A stretch of 64,000 nucleotides of DNA from JAKZVK01 sp965248255 (GCA_965248255.1 CBDFIW010000003.1:1116001-1180000), one strand, 5' to 3'; shown: positions 19,458 through 28,469, counted from the stretch's first letter. Program-made: numbers and translations. Notes: generated by a model not told the origin, from the sequence alone.

Positions 19458-20180
19458 ATGATGGAAAGCTGCGGGATTTCTGAAGTTGGTCTTGTTCGAT
19501 CCCACAACGAGGACAGTTTCGTTGTCGATGACGCGCTCGGACTGTATGCCGTAGCCGACGGCATGGGCGGCGCACTTGCCGGCGAGACCGCGTCGAGCAT
19601 TGCCGCAGAGACCTTGACGGCCGAGGTCCGTCGAGCCGGCCGGGACGCGTCGGCCGATACCCTGGTAGGCGCAGTCGAGCTGGCGAACCGCAACGTTCGA
19701 TGGGAAGCCGAGCACAACCCGGCTTATCAAGGCATGGGCACGACCTTGGTGGCGGTCCTTGTTCGGCTACCGCGGATCCATCTGGTGAGTGTCGGCGACA
19801 GCCGCGCCTATCGCTGGAGCCAGGGAGAACTGTCTCAGCTCACGTCCGACCACTCCTGGGCCGCCGAGGTCGGGCAAGGTCTCGGGCTCTCGGCCCAGCA
19901 ACTCAAGTCCCACCCCTATCGCAATGTGCTCACCCGGGCCGTGGGCTCGGACGAGAAGATCGAAGTAGCGGCGGAAGAGGTCTCCATGCTGCCGGGGGAC
20001 TTGCTTCTGCTGTCCTCTGATGGTCTCCACGGCGTGGCGGGCGCGGAGAAACTGGGGGAAGTCCTCTCGCGGTCCGAATCGCTCGAAGCCCGCTGCCAAG
20101 CGCTGATCGAAGCGGTGCTGGCCAACGGCGCGCCCGACAATGCCACGGCCGTGCTAGTCGAGCGAACAGACACTCGCTAA
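19458..20180 (+). CDS. PP2C-family protein phosphatase (Stp1/PrpC-like)
   Basis: 240 residues from ATG 19458. All PP2C motifs are present: RSHNEDSF, VADGMGGALAGE (metal-binding Asp), GTTLVAVLV, VGDSRAYRW, TSDHSW, LLLSSDGLHG and PDNATAVLV. It dephosphorylates Ser/Thr on proteins and is the usual antagonist of Hanks kinases such as the broken one at 8.5 kb, although no direct link is shown. The frame is open 81 bases further upstream into the palindromic repeat, but nothing there resembles the family, so the Met-Met start is preferred. It is convergent with the hydrolase gene, with only six bases between stops. Confidence 0.93.
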   Translation: MMESCGISEVGLVRSHNEDSFVVDDALGLYAVADGMGGALAGETASSIAAETLTAEVRRAGRDASADTLVGAVELANRNVRWEAEHNPAYQGMGTTLVAVLVRLPRIHLVSVGDSRAYRWSQGELSQLTSDHSWAAEVGQGLGLSAQQLKSHPYRNVLTRAVGSDEKIEVAAEEVSMLPGDLLLLSSDGLHGVAGAEKLGEVLSRSESLEARCQALIEAVLANGAPDNATAVLVERTDTR

Positions 20181-20186
20181 ACTCGA

Positions 20187-20831
20187 CTAAGAAGCGCCGC
20201 CATCCCACACAGCGCGCAAGGCGGCCTCTTCCAGTTCATCAAGAGCATCCGCGAAGAAGTGGTCGGTTGCCTCGATCCATTCGACTCTCTTCGGGTCGGC
20301 CGCCGCGGCGACGACCGCCTCCAGCTCCTCGCGCGAACCGTACTCGTCCTGGGTGCTTTGCAAGAAGTACTTCGCGCATGAGCAATGCGCCAGGTAGGAC
20401 CAATCGTGTCGAAACACAGGCGTGCCCACGGCCACGACTCTGTCGATACGCCCATCGCCGCAGCAAACCCGTAGCGCCACGCGCGAACCGAACGAGAAAC
20501 CGGCGACGGCGAGAGGCAGGCCCGGGTAGCGATCGTTCATGTAGCCGATGGTGGCACGAAGGTCATCCTGCTCGCCTTCTCCTTCGTCGTAGCTGCCGGC
20601 GCTTCGTCCCACCCCGCGGAAGTTAAAGCGAAGCACGGCCGCACCCGCCCGGCGCGCCGCCCGCGCCAACCGAAAGACGACCTTGTTGTGCAAGGTCCCG
20701 CCGTAGAGCGGGTGAGGATGGCAGACGACAACCGCCCGCCCGATTCGTACGTCTTCGTCGGGCGCTTCATGCAGAGCTTCCAAAGGCCCGGCGGGTCCTG
20801 GGACAAAGGCCGAGTCCAATAGCCGAGCCAT
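20187..20831 (-). CDS. Alpha/beta hydrolase (dienelactone hydrolase-like)
   Basis: 214 residues. VVVCHPHPLYGGTLHNKV is the oxyanion-hole HPHP motif of a small-hydrolase family. GFSFGS carries the nucleophile Ser, and the terminal EATDHFF supplies the catalytic His. No signal peptide, so cytosolic. Substrate unknown. It lies 15 bases downstream of yajQ on the same strand and is likely the last gene of the response regulator-yajQ-hydrolase operon. Confidence 0.88.
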   Translation of the reverse strand: MARLLDSAFVPGPAGPLEALHEAPDEDVRIGRAVVVCHPHPLYGGTLHNKVVFRLARAARRAGAAVLRFNFRGVGRSAGSYDEGEGEQDDLRATIGYMNDRYPGLPLAVAGFSFGSRVALRVCCGDGRIDRVVAVGTPVFRHDWSYLAHCSCAKYFLQSTQDEYGSREELEAVVAAAADPKRVEWIEATDHFFADALDELEEAALRAVWDGGAS

Positions 20832-20846
20832 GAAGAACCAGGGAGA

Positions 20847-21347
20847 TCAGTTCGTGCGGTAGTTGGTGAACTGCATGTCGATGCCCAGATCCTTCTCCTT
20901 GAGCATCGCCATCACGACCTGCAGGTGGTCGCGCTTCTTGCCGCTGACCCGGACCTGGTCGCCTTGGATGGCCGACTGTACCTTCAGTTTCTGGTTCTTG
21001 ATGAGCTTGACGATCTCTCGGGCCTTTTCGATGGGAATCCCCTGCTGCAAGGCGATCTCCTGCACCACGGTCGAACCGCCGGCCTCACGCACCGGTCCGT
21101 AGCTCAGCCCCTTGAGAGGCACGCCGCGCTTGACAAGCTTCTGGTCGAGAATTTCGACGACGGCACGAAGCTTGAAGTCGTCCACGCTGCGCACGACGAT
21201 CTTGCTGGCCGCTTGTTCAAGTTCGATGGAACTCTTCGTGTTCTTTAGGTCGTAGCGATTGACGACTTCCTTCATTGCCTGGTGGATAGCGTTGCCCACC
21301 TCGGGGAGGTCGATTTCAGAAACGATGTCAAAGCTGTTCGCGGCCAT
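20847..21347 (-). CDS. yajQ: YajQ-family nucleotide-binding protein
   Basis: 166 residues, the normal family length. Opens SFDIVSEIDLPEVGNAIHQA and ends GIDMQFTNYRTN, both diagnostic for the UPF0234/YajQ family, a duplicated ferredoxin-like fold. Some members bind cyclic-di-GMP and act as regulatory effectors; whether this one does is unknown. Sits between a receiver-domain protein and a hydrolase in one operon (gaps of 26 and 15 bases). Confidence 0.95.
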   Translation of the reverse strand: MAANSFDIVSEIDLPEVGNAIHQAMKEVVNRYDLKNTKSSIELEQAASKIVVRSVDDFKLRAVVEILDQKLVKRGVPLKGLSYGPVREAGGSTVVQEIALQQGIPIEKAREIVKLIKNQKLKVQSAIQGDQVRVSGKKRDHLQVVMAMLKEKDLGIDMQFTNYRTN

Positions 21348-21373
21348 GAGAATCTCTCGGAAGTGATGGGGAT

Positions 21374-21991
21374 TTACTTGTTGCGCAGCACGTGCAGGAC
21401 TCGTTCGGTGATGCGGTCGATCAGCGCCGGCGTGGCGGCCTCAAAGACTTCGCTGACGACCGCGCGGATCTCCTCGCGGGGATCCCCCCCGCTTGCATCC
21501 TCCGTCAAGGCCTCCTCGACGGCGGTTTCGAGCTGGCGAGATGGGTCGGAGGGCTTGTCCGCACCCGCCCCCGGGAGGCTGAACGCCCCGTTTGACTCTT
21601 GGGGAGCACTCCCGCCACCGGCCGAGTTGTCTTCAAGCAGCGACTGCATGGCCCTCAGCAGCATTGAGGCATCGAGGGGTTTCTCGAGAACTCCGTCCGA
21701 CCGCACCTGTTCTGCTCGCTGGGCATCGAATTCTTCGAGCGGCGGGCGCAGCAGCACGACTTTGACGTGCGCCAGCCGCGGATCCGAGCGGATCAAGCTG
21801 CAGATCTCGAAACCCGACCGCCCCGGTGTGGCGGTGTCGGCGAACACTACGTCGGGCCGATGCGAGGAGAGGTATTCAACTGCTTCTTCCCCGCCCGAGA
21901 GGACAACGACCTGATGGCCTTCGTCACCGAGCACTTCCCGGCCCATGCGCTGGGCGTGCGGGTTGTCGTCGATGAAAAGAATTGTGCTCAC
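21374..21991 (-). CDS. Response regulator, receiver domain with variable acidic tail
   Basis: About 205 residues from GTG 21991; the frame is open to 22063 but the extra residues show no domain. The receiver has the paired acidic residues (LFIDDN), the phospho-acceptor Asp in VVFADTATPG and the Lys of VLEKPL. There is no DNA-binding output domain. The C-terminal 90 residues are low-complexity and acidic (NSAGGGSAPQESNGAF...) and end in a helix (TPALIDRITERVLHVLRNK) seen in acidobacterial and myxobacterial receiver proteins. First gene of the operon with yajQ. Its cognate kinase is not in the window. Confidence 0.85.
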   Translation of the reverse strand: MSTILFIDDNPHAQRMGREVLGDEGHQVVVLSGGEEAVEYLSSHRPDVVFADTATPGRSGFEICSLIRSDPRLAHVKVVLLRPPLEEFDAQRAEQVRSDGVLEKPLDASMLLRAMQSLLEDNSAGGGSAPQESNGAFSLPGAGADKPSDPSRQLETAVEEALTEDASGGDPREEIRAVVSEVFEAATPALIDRITERVLHVLRNK

Positions 21992-22443
21992 GGTATCCGG
22001 GGCCACCGAGAAAGCAGGTGACGTGCCTGGTTGTGTTGGCGTATACCAGCCACGCGCTTCCAAAGTAAAGCGCGCTGTTCGATCACGAGCACGCTGTCCG
22101 AAGTGTCACTCAGAGCGACAGGCGTCAGACCGCGTTGACCCATCCCGATGTGAAAAAACGGGGACTGGAAGGTGTGAAAAAATGCTGGGACAGTCAGCCG
22201 CGCCTCCACTAACTCCCTGCGAATCAAGGAGCGTTTTCGCAAACGCTTGTGACAGTCCCGATTTTTTCACACCTTCCGGTACCGAGCGACGCCTACCTAC
22301 CTTCTTTGTTTTCAACTCCGACAAGCGGCGCGAAGCGGACTGTCCCTGGTTTTTTCACAGCCCCTCAGCCTCCGTTGAGCCATCGCGAGACTTGAGCAGG
22401 CAGCCGGAGGGAGCCGCGGAGAACAACTCCCCGCTGCAGCCCA
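21992..22443. repeat. Intergenic cluster of inverted repeats
   Basis: No gene is seen in these 450 bases. GGAAGGTGTGAAAAAATGC... at 22168-22195 is matched in inverse by GACAGTCCCGATTTTTTCAC... at 22251-22277. A third partial copy (GACTGTCCCTGGTTTTTTCA) lies near 22339. Between the first pair is a perfect small hairpin, AGCGTTTTCGCAAACGCTT (22230-22248). This is a known style of dispersed intergenic repeat; function unknown. It separates the response regulator operon from the bamD operon. Confidence 0.6.
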
Positions 22444-23568
22444 CTACTCCTTTTCAGAACCTTCTTCTTCCTGCTGCTGACGATTCGCACCGCGCCGCGC
22501 ATCGGGCTCCGTATCCAACTTGCTCTCACCCTCGATCGTCTGCACCGACACGCCGGCGGTGGGTTCAACCTCGATCTTGGTCTCGCCGACACCGATCGGC
22601 GCGCTGGGCATCAGAGCCGTCATGGTCGGTTCGCCGGTCTTAGCGGCGTTCCCGACGGCGGGGCCGGTCCCGAAGACGCCGAACATGCTCCGGTACAGGC
22701 TCTTGGTCGTGCGGTGCTCCAGGTTGTATTTCATCAGCTCGAAGCGAGCCGGGTCAGGCTCGGGAACGGGTCGGCTGGCGGCAACCAGCTTCTCCCTGGC
22801 CTGGTCGACGTACGGACTCAGAGGGTAGTCCCTCACGAGCCTGGAATAGGCCTGGTAGCTGTCGTCGGCGTAGTCGTCACCCAGCTTCTCGTAAACGTCG
22901 CCCAGAATCCACAGCGCTTCATCACTGCGGCTGAAGAGCGGGTAGTGCTCGGCGACGGCTTGCAAGCGGTTCGCCCCGGCGCGATAGCTGCCCTTCTTGG
23001 CATAGAAGCTGCCGACACGGAACTCGGCGTCGGCCAGCACTTCCTGCACCTCGCGCAACATCTGCCGGGTCGGCTCGGTGTGCCGGCTGTTGGGGTGCTG
23101 CATCAGCATGTGACGGCATTCCCGATCCGCCTTCAACGCATGGGTCGGATCGCGATCGGCGCTATGCATCTGGTTGTAGTGGATATTGCAGACCTTCATC
23201 TGTGACTCGGCGGATTCGTCCATGGTCGGAAAGAACGTGATGAAGTCCTTGTACTCGGCCTCGGCCTGCGCCAGCGCGTGAGACGTCCCCTCGCGGTACC
23301 AGCTATCAGCGATGGCCAGCTTGGCCTTCGCCATGTACTCGCTGTCCGGATACGTGTTGATCAGCGTATTGAGGGTCAGGCGCGCGATCTGATACTTCTT
23401 CTTTTCGAGATCGTTGATCGCCTTATCGAAGAGAATCTTGTCCGGCTGCTGTGAGTTGGTGCCGATCGGGTTTTCATAGTCTTTGCCCCGACAGCCTGCC
23501 AGCAACACAAGGGCCACAACGGCTCCGATGGCGACAACGGTTCGAGTCATCTGGTTCTTCGATTGCAT
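22444..23568 (-). CDS. bamD: Outer-membrane assembly lipoprotein BamD
   Basis: 374 residues. The N-terminal segment ends in the lipobox LLAGC, so it is lipidated and anchored to the inner face of the outer membrane. TPR-like repeats follow (FDKAINDLEKKKYQIARLTL; TYPDSEYMAKAKLAIADSWY; YPLFSRSDEALWILGDVYEK; YPLSPYVDQAREKL), matching BamD, which couples BamA to substrate recognition in the BAM complex. The C-terminal 100 residues are a Pro/Glu-rich extension absent from enterobacterial BamD. It starts nine bases after the rpe stop, so the two are in one operon. Confidence 0.9.
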   Translation of the reverse strand: MQSKNQMTRTVVAIGAVVALVLLAGCRGKDYENPIGTNSQQPDKILFDKAINDLEKKKYQIARLTLNTLINTYPDSEYMAKAKLAIADSWYREGTSHALAQAEAEYKDFITFFPTMDESAESQMKVCNIHYNQMHSADRDPTHALKADRECRHMLMQHPNSRHTEPTRQMLREVQEVLADAEFRVGSFYAKKGSYRAGANRLQAVAEHYPLFSRSDEALWILGDVYEKLGDDYADDSYQAYSRLVRDYPLSPYVDQAREKLVAASRPVPEPDPARFELMKYNLEHRTTKSLYRSMFGVFGTGPAVGNAAKTGEPTMTALMPSAPIGVGETKIEVEPTAGVSVQTIEGESKLDTEPDARRGANRQQQEEEGSEKE

Positions 23569-23577
23569 AAGGGTTCC

Positions 23578-24252
23578 TCACGCACGCAACAGTTGGGCCT
23601 CTTCGGCCCTCTGCCGCATGGTCTCCACGGCCGCCGTCGCGTCCGGGGTGCCGAAAATACTTGACCCGGCCACCACGATATCACAGCCGGACTGAATAAT
23701 CGAAGCCAGGTTGTCCAGGTTGACGCCGCCGTCGATCTCGATGCGGTAGTCCAACCCTCGCTGCCGACGAATGCCGTTCAAGCTCTGGATCTTGCCCAGG
23801 CTCGATGAGATGAAGCTCTGTCCCCCGAAGCCCGGATTCACACTCATCACGAGCACGAAGTCGACGAACTCGAGAATATCGTCCAAGCTCGCCACCGGCG
23901 TTGCCGGATTGATGACCACGCCCGCCAGAACGTCGTGGCTGCGAATGAGCTGCACACTGCGGCTGAGATGCGGGCAGGCTTCCTGGTGGACGGAGATCAT
24001 GCCGGCACCCGCCTCTACGAACGCGGGGATGTAACGGTCCGGCTCTTCGATCATCAGATGGCAGTCGAGCAGCAAGTCAGTCGTCGCGCTCAGGCTGCTG
24101 ACCACCGGCGGCCCGATAGTGATGTTGGGCACGAAATGCCCATCCATCACGTCCACGTGGATCATGGACACGCCGCCTCTCCTGACGGCCTCGATCTCCC
24201 GGTCGAGCCGTGCAAAATCAGCCGCGAGGATGGAGGGTGCGATCTCAACCAT
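23578..24252 (-). CDS. rpe: Ribulose-phosphate 3-epimerase
   Basis: 224 residues, TIM barrel of the usual length. IAPSILAADFARLDREI, MIHVDVMDGHFVPNITIGP, DCHLMIEEPDRYIPAF, SVNPGFGGQSFI and IEIDGGVNLDN carry the metal-binding His/Asp residues and the phosphate-binding loop. It interconverts ribulose-5-phosphate and xylulose-5-phosphate in the pentose phosphate pathway. Upstream is a 350-base gap after rsmB; downstream bamD follows at nine bases. Confidence 0.97.
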   Translation of the reverse strand: MVEIAPSILAADFARLDREIEAVRRGGVSMIHVDVMDGHFVPNITIGPPVVSSLSATTDLLLDCHLMIEEPDRYIPAFVEAGAGMISVHQEACPHLSRSVQLIRSHDVLAGVVINPATPVASLDDILEFVDFVLVMSVNPGFGGQSFISSSLGKIQSLNGIRRQRGLDYRIEIDGGVNLDNLASIIQSGCDIVVAGSSIFGTPDATAAVETMRQRAEEAQLLRA

Positions 24253-24602
24253 GGCGGGAAGGGGGTTTAAGCAAGAGCCGGTGGACGGAGTTGAGCCTAA
24301 GACTCATTTTATCAAAGGCAGCGACAGACCCTGGTGTCGGTAGTGTCGGAGGAGGTTCGGAGGTCCCGAATCCGTTCATAAAATCCAGCCCGTCATCCTG
24401 ACACGTTGTCATTAACGCTACCGAGGCGTGGACAGGAGTCCACGCGCCAAGACCTTCGGACAGCGCTGAGCGTGGACTCCCGTCCACGCCTCGGTAGCGG
24501 GGCTCCCACGTCTGCGCCTGTTCCGAAACGGCTGTCCTGTGGTCGGGGGTTGGTTGGGCCGACCTTGGCCGCTTTGAGCCATTCTCGATCGCTAGGTGCG
24601 GC
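24253..24602. repeat. Gap with a long inverted repeat (24418-24497)
   Basis: No gene is apparent in this gap. CTACCGAGGCGTGGACAGG at 24418-24436 is the near-perfect complement of CCGTCCACGCCTCGGTAG at 24480-24497, and each arm also contains a smaller GTGGAC...GTCCAC palindrome. The element is an 80-base intergenic repeat lying between rsmB and rpe. It may form a strong RNA hairpin if rsmB transcription continues. Confidence 0.65.
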
Positions 24603-25847
24603 TCAGCCCATGCGAACAATCCGGCACGCAAAGAACCCATCACTCTCCTCCCGGCCAGGCACTCTTTCTAGATACGCATCGGTGGCCAAGTGGGTTCTCT
24701 CACGAAGCACGGCCTCAATCACCTGCCGGTTCTCTTCCGGCTCCAGCGAGCAGGTCGAATACACCACAATCCCGTCAGGGGCAAGCGCGTCCAGAGCACG
24801 GTCGAGCATGGTCTTCTGTTTCCCAGCGAGATCCGCCAAGTCCTTTGGCCTGAGCCGCCACTTGATCTCGGGATTCCGTGCCAGCGTGCCGGTCCCTGAG
24901 CAGGGGGCATCAACGAGTATGCGGTCGAACGGCACGCGGAAAGGCAGGTCCGCCTCGCCGTCCAGCACCACCAACGAGACCGGGCACGTTTCGAGCCGGC
25001 GCATGGTGCCGAGGCGATGCATGTGGCAGTCGGCGGCGACGGCGCGAAAGTTAGGAGCGGCCGTCTCCAGTGCCTGATAGGTCTTGCCACCGGGTGCGGC
25101 ACAGACGTCCAGAAAACGCTGCCCCGGGGCCAAATCTAATAGGGGAATGATGGTTTGCGACCCCAGATCCTGGATGCGTATCCGACCTTCGCGGAAGCAT
25201 CCGGTAGCGGCGGGCCGCCCCGACAGCACGCGGCGGCATGTGGGGACCTCGGTGGGTTGGGTTTCAACCCCTTCCTGGGCGAGCTGCTCCAGGGTCTCCT
25301 CAGCCGGGAAACGGAAGTTCAGCCGAAGGTAGGTTTGGGGAAGCGCCTGGTCAAACTGCAAAATCCCCTTCGTGGTGTCCTCGCCGTAGGTCTGTCGCCA
25401 GCGCTCGACGAGCCAGGCTGGGTGGGCCAGTTCCTGCTCGCGGTCTTCGGGCCCGCGGTCAGGAAGGCGACGCAGCACCGCGTTGACCAGCCCCATGGCA
25501 GATCGTTTTCGGGCTTGTTTGACGAGCTCGACGCTTTCCGACACCGCAGCCCGAGCCGGAACCCTCTCCAGATAGCGAAGCTGGTAGGCCCCGATTCGCA
25601 ACGCGATCAGGACCTCCGGGTCGAGCTTCTCGGCCGGGCGCCGAGCGGCCCGCGTCAACAGATCGTCCAGCGCACCTTGCCAGCGCAGGCTGCCGAGCAC
25701 GATCTCGGTTGCGAGAGCGCGGTCACGTGCGCTCATTTCCCCCAGTTCCACGGACGCGTGCAGCAGTTCGGACGAGTAGCCGCGGTCGGTCTCCACCCGC
25801 TTCAGTACTCGGTAGGCGGCACGGCGCGCCGGTGAGACTCCCATCAA
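24603..25847 (-). CDS. rsmB: 16S rRNA m5C967 methyltransferase RsmB
   Basis: 414 residues. The N-terminal NusB-like RNA-binding domain (RRAAYRVLKRVETDRGYSS...; RDRALATEIVLGSLRWQG) precedes an SAM-dependent methyltransferase with DVCAAPGGKT (SAM loop), DAPCSGTGTL (motif IV Cys) and VYSTCSLEPEEN (motif VI catalytic Cys). It methylates C5 of cytosine 967 in 16S rRNA. Both Cys residues required by RCMT enzymes are present. Divergent from the anti-sigma gene at 25968 with a 120-base shared upstream region. Confidence 0.95.
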   Translation of the reverse strand: MMGVSPARRAAYRVLKRVETDRGYSSELLHASVELGEMSARDRALATEIVLGSLRWQGALDDLLTRAARRPAEKLDPEVLIALRIGAYQLRYLERVPARAAVSESVELVKQARKRSAMGLVNAVLRRLPDRGPEDREQELAHPAWLVERWRQTYGEDTTKGILQFDQALPQTYLRLNFRFPAEETLEQLAQEGVETQPTEVPTCRRVLSGRPAATGCFREGRIRIQDLGSQTIIPLLDLAPGQRFLDVCAAPGGKTYQALETAAPNFRAVAADCHMHRLGTMRRLETCPVSLVVLDGEADLPFRVPFDRILVDAPCSGTGTLARNPEIKWRLRPKDLADLAGKQKTMLDRALDALAPDGIVVYSTCSLEPEENRQVIEAVLRERTHLATDAYLERVPGREESDGFFACRIVRMG

Positions 25848-25911
25848 CTGGGTACGATAACAGAGCGCGTAACGATGCTATCCCGGCTCGGGCGTTCGAG
25901 GGGCGTCATGT

Positions 25912-25917
25912 TATAAT
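25912..25917 (+). promoter_or_regulatory. Candidate -10 box upstream of the anti-sigma/STAS/mla operon
   Basis: A perfect TATAAT lies 50 bases before the ATG at 25968, in the divergent gap with rsmB. No good -35 hexamer is found 16-18 bases upstream, so this is only a candidate core promoter. Confidence 0.35.
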
Positions 25918-25967
25918 GCCGCTGAAATAAGGGTCTTACGGCCCTTCAAGCGCTGCCGGAAGGGTCG

Positions 25968-26384
25968 ATGACCGCCGAGGTCGAACTTGTTGTCACCAGT
26001 GATACACGCTGGCTTCGGCTGATCCGCGGAGTTGTCCGTGAGTTCAGTGCCCGTGCCGGTTTGGACTCCAAAACCACCCACGAGGTCATTCTAGCGATTG
26101 ACGAAGCGATATCGAACGTCATCAAACATTCGTACAAAGGCGACCCGGGCCAGAAGATCTCTTTGCGGTGCGACCGCGTCGAGGGTGGTATGGAGGTGGA
26201 GGTCAGAGACCAGGGCGAGCCCTTCGACCCGGCCCAGCGCGAGACGCCCCCGCCCGACGAATTGCGATCCGGGGGCCGGGGAGTTTACCTCATCCGCTCG
26301 GTCATGGACGAGGTCGAGTATTGGCGGGACGGCGCGACCAACTGTGTGCGCATGACGAAGCGGCACCAGCCACACGTGCCCTAA
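25968..26384 (+). CDS. Anti-sigma regulatory kinase (RsbW/SpoIIAB-like HATPase)
   Basis: 138 residues, a stand-alone GHKL ATPase. N box DEAISNVIKHSY (Asn50), G1 box DQGEPFDP (81-88) and G2 box GGRGVYLI (102-109) are intact. Such proteins phosphorylate a STAS antagonist on Ser and, when free, bind a sigma factor or another partner. The STAS gene starts directly at the next base after the stop, so translation is probably coupled. No sigma factor or PP2C-fold RsbU-like phosphatase is beside it; the PP2C at 19.5 kb is the nearest candidate but is a different operon. Confidence 0.93.
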   Translation: MTAEVELVVTSDTRWLRLIRGVVREFSARAGLDSKTTHEVILAIDEAISNVIKHSYKGDPGQKISLRCDRVEGGMEVEVRDQGEPFDPAQRETPPPDELRSGGRGVYLIRSVMDEVEYWRDGATNCVRMTKRHQPHVP

Positions 26385-26726
26385 GTGGCGGACTCTATGG
26401 AACTCAACGTCAAACGCGAAGGCCAGCGCTCGGTCGTATATGTCTCCGGTGATATTGACCTTCATTCCTCGCCGGAGCTACGGCAGACCGTCCTTGAGCT
26501 TTTCCAGAAGCGCGGCCAGGAGCAGATCATCGTCGACCTGGCCGGCGTACCCTACATCGACAGCTCCGGTATTGCCAGCCTGGTCGAGGGCCTGCAAGAA
26601 GCCCGCAAGAGAAATGGGCGTTTTGTTCTGGTCGGGTTGAACGACGGTCCTCGCCATGTGTTGGAGTTGACCCGCCTACTCAACGTCTTTGAGGTGGCTG
26701 AGAGCGAAGAGGAGGCCGCCGGCTGA
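26385..26726 (+). CDS. STAS-domain protein (anti-sigma antagonist, or MlaB-like)
   Basis: 113 residues from GTG 26385 (ATG 26397 is the alternative). The STAS fold is recognisable from YVSGDIDLHSSPELRQTV and the phospho-site loop VPYIDSSGIASLVEG, in which Ser60/Ser61 would be the target of the upstream kinase. Partner-switching antagonists and the Mla subunit MlaB share this fold. Here the gene lies between an RsbW-like kinase and mlaE, so either role, or both, fits. The C-terminus ends in an acidic tail (ESEEEAAG). Confidence 0.9.
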   Translation: MADSMELNVKREGQRSVVYVSGDIDLHSSPELRQTVLELFQKRGQEQIIVDLAGVPYIDSSGIASLVEGLQEARKRNGRFVLVGLNDGPRHVLELTRLLNVFEVAESEEEAAG

Positions 26727-26801
26727 CCGACCCGGGGGGTCTTGCAGCGCCTCGCCGGGGACGCAGAGTATAGGCTCCTCTCCCGATATCCCGGCCGAGC
26801 C

Positions 26802-27599
26802 ATGTCCATCTTCGCAGCCGTCGGCAAGGGCACGATTGAACGAATTGAGTACGTCGGCGGTCTCACGGTTCAGTTTTACCGCGGGGTCGTGTCGTCTTGG
26901 CGCGCCAATCCTTTCACGGGCAGCAGGCCGCGCTGGCAAACGACCGTCCGGCAGATGGCGGTGGTAGGCGTCCACGCGTTGCCCGTGGTCTGCTTGATCG
27001 CCGCCTGCACGGGTCTGATTATGGCGTTGCAGGGCGGTGCGGAGATGCGCCGCTTCGGCGCCATGCAGTTCGTCATCAATTTGGTGGCGGTTAGCATGAC
27101 GCGAGAGTTGGGACCTCTGATCACCGCTATCGTGGTCGTGGGCCGGTCGGGCTCCTCGTTCTCGGCCGAGATCGGAACCATGGTTGTGACCGAGGAGGTC
27201 GATGCGCTGCGCTCGATGGCGCTCGATCCGGTGGAGTTCCTGCTGGTCCCGAAGTACGTCGCCATGCTGCTGATGCTGCCCTGCCTGACCATCGCGGCGA
27301 ACACGGCGGGCATCCTGGCCGGGGGCATCTTCGTCTACTTCACGCTCGACATGGGGCTCTGGTTGTATCTGCGGCAGGTGCTCGAGGTCCTGGTGCTGCG
27401 CGATATCGTTGCCGGGTTGATCAAGAGCCTTGCCTTCGGCACCATCATTGTGCACGTGGGCTGCTTCGAGGGCTTCAGTGTCAGCGGCGGCCCGGAGGGA
27501 GTTGGGCGCGCCACCACTTCGGCCGTGGTCAAGTCGATTTTCCTGGTCGTGCTGGCCGACCTGCTGTTTACCGGGTTCTTCTACTTCTTTTGGAGATGA
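26802..27599 (+). CDS. mlaE: MlaE-type ABC transporter permease
   Basis: 265 residues from ATG 26802; a TTG at 26742 behind a GGGGGG stretch would add 20. Multiple TM helices, with family motifs IALQGG-like LIMALQGGAEMRRFGA, TRELGPLITAIVVVGRSGS, EIGTMVVTEEVDALRSMALDP and GFSVSGGPEGVGRATTSAVV. MlaE dimers form the membrane core of the MCE phospholipid transporter that moves lipids between inner and outer membranes. The stop overlaps the mlaF ATG (ATGA). Confidence 0.95.
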   Translation: MSIFAAVGKGTIERIEYVGGLTVQFYRGVVSSWRANPFTGSRPRWQTTVRQMAVVGVHALPVVCLIAACTGLIMALQGGAEMRRFGAMQFVINLVAVSMTRELGPLITAIVVVGRSGSSFSAEIGTMVVTEEVDALRSMALDPVEFLLVPKYVAMLLMLPCLTIAANTAGILAGGIFVYFTLDMGLWLYLRQVLEVLVLRDIVAGLIKSLAFGTIIVHVGCFEGFSVSGGPEGVGRATTSAVVKSIFLVVLADLLFTGFFYFFWR

Positions 27600-28432
27600 G
27601 CAACAAGAGCCAAGACGCGGCGGCCTCTCACGAAGGCCAGGCGAACGCTGACGCGGTCATTTCCGTGCAGGACCTGGTTGTCCGCTTCGGCCCCAAGACA
27701 ATCCTCAGCGGCGTCAACCTCGATGTCCGGCACGGCGAGACCATGGTGATTATGGGCGGCAGCGGCTCCGGAAAGAGCACTCTGCTACGGCGCATCATCG
27801 GCCTCGACAAACCGACCTCCGGACGTATTTACGTCAAGGGCGTCGACATCACCACTTGTTCCGAGAGGCAACTCAATGAGATCCGGCGTATCATGGGGGT
27901 TTCGTTCCAGAGCGCGGCGCTGTTCAACTCCATGACGCTGGCCGAAAACGTGGCGCTGCCCCTGCGGGAGCACACCAAGCTGGCCGAGCCCACTATCCGG
28001 CTCATGACGCGCATGAAGCTCGAGCAAGTCGGCCTGGGTGACGCCGAGGACCTCTACCCCGCCCAGCTCTCCGGAGGCATGCGCAAACGCGCCTCCGTCG
28101 CCCGGGCCGTCGCGATGGATCCCGAGATTCTGCTGTTCGACGAGCCCTCAGCGGGGCTCGATCCGATCATCGCGGCGGAGATCGATTCCTTGATCATCGA
28201 GTTCAAAAGCGCCTTCAAGATGACCATCGTCGTCGTCACCCACGAGCTGGCCAGCGCGTTTCTGATCGCCGACCGCATGTGCATGCTGCGGCACGGCAAG
28301 ATCCTGGCTGTCGGAACGGCGGATGAGATGCGCCACAGTGATAACCCCAGAATCCGCCAGTTCTTGGACCGCATCCCTGATAAAGTAGCCGGAGACCACG
28401 AGGCCTATCTGAAACGCCTGACGCAGCGCTGA
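27596..28432 (+). CDS. mlaF: MlaF-type ABC transporter ATPase
   Basis: 278 residues from ATG 27596, whose ATGA overlaps the mlaE stop. Walker A GGSGSGKST, Q-loop GVSFQSAALFNSMTLAEN, signature LSGGMRKRASVARA (the variant typical of MlaF) and Walker B EILLFDEPSAGLDP are complete, with the switch His in VVTHELASAF. The ATPase powers MlaE. Expected partner on its cytosolic face is a STAS protein (MlaB), and a STAS gene lies just upstream. Confidence 0.96.
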   Translation: MSNKSQDAAASHEGQANADAVISVQDLVVRFGPKTILSGVNLDVRHGETMVIMGGSGSGKSTLLRRIIGLDKPTSGRIYVKGVDITTCSERQLNEIRRIMGVSFQSAALFNSMTLAENVALPLREHTKLAEPTIRLMTRMKLEQVGLGDAEDLYPAQLSGGMRKRASVARAVAMDPEILLFDEPSAGLDPIIAAEIDSLIIEFKSAFKMTIVVVTHELASAFLIADRMCMLRHGKILAVGTADEMRHSDNPRIRQFLDRIPDKVAGDHEAYLKRLTQR

Positions 28433-28469
28433 TCGGCGGCCCCGCCCAGGACGAAATGGCCAACCAAGC

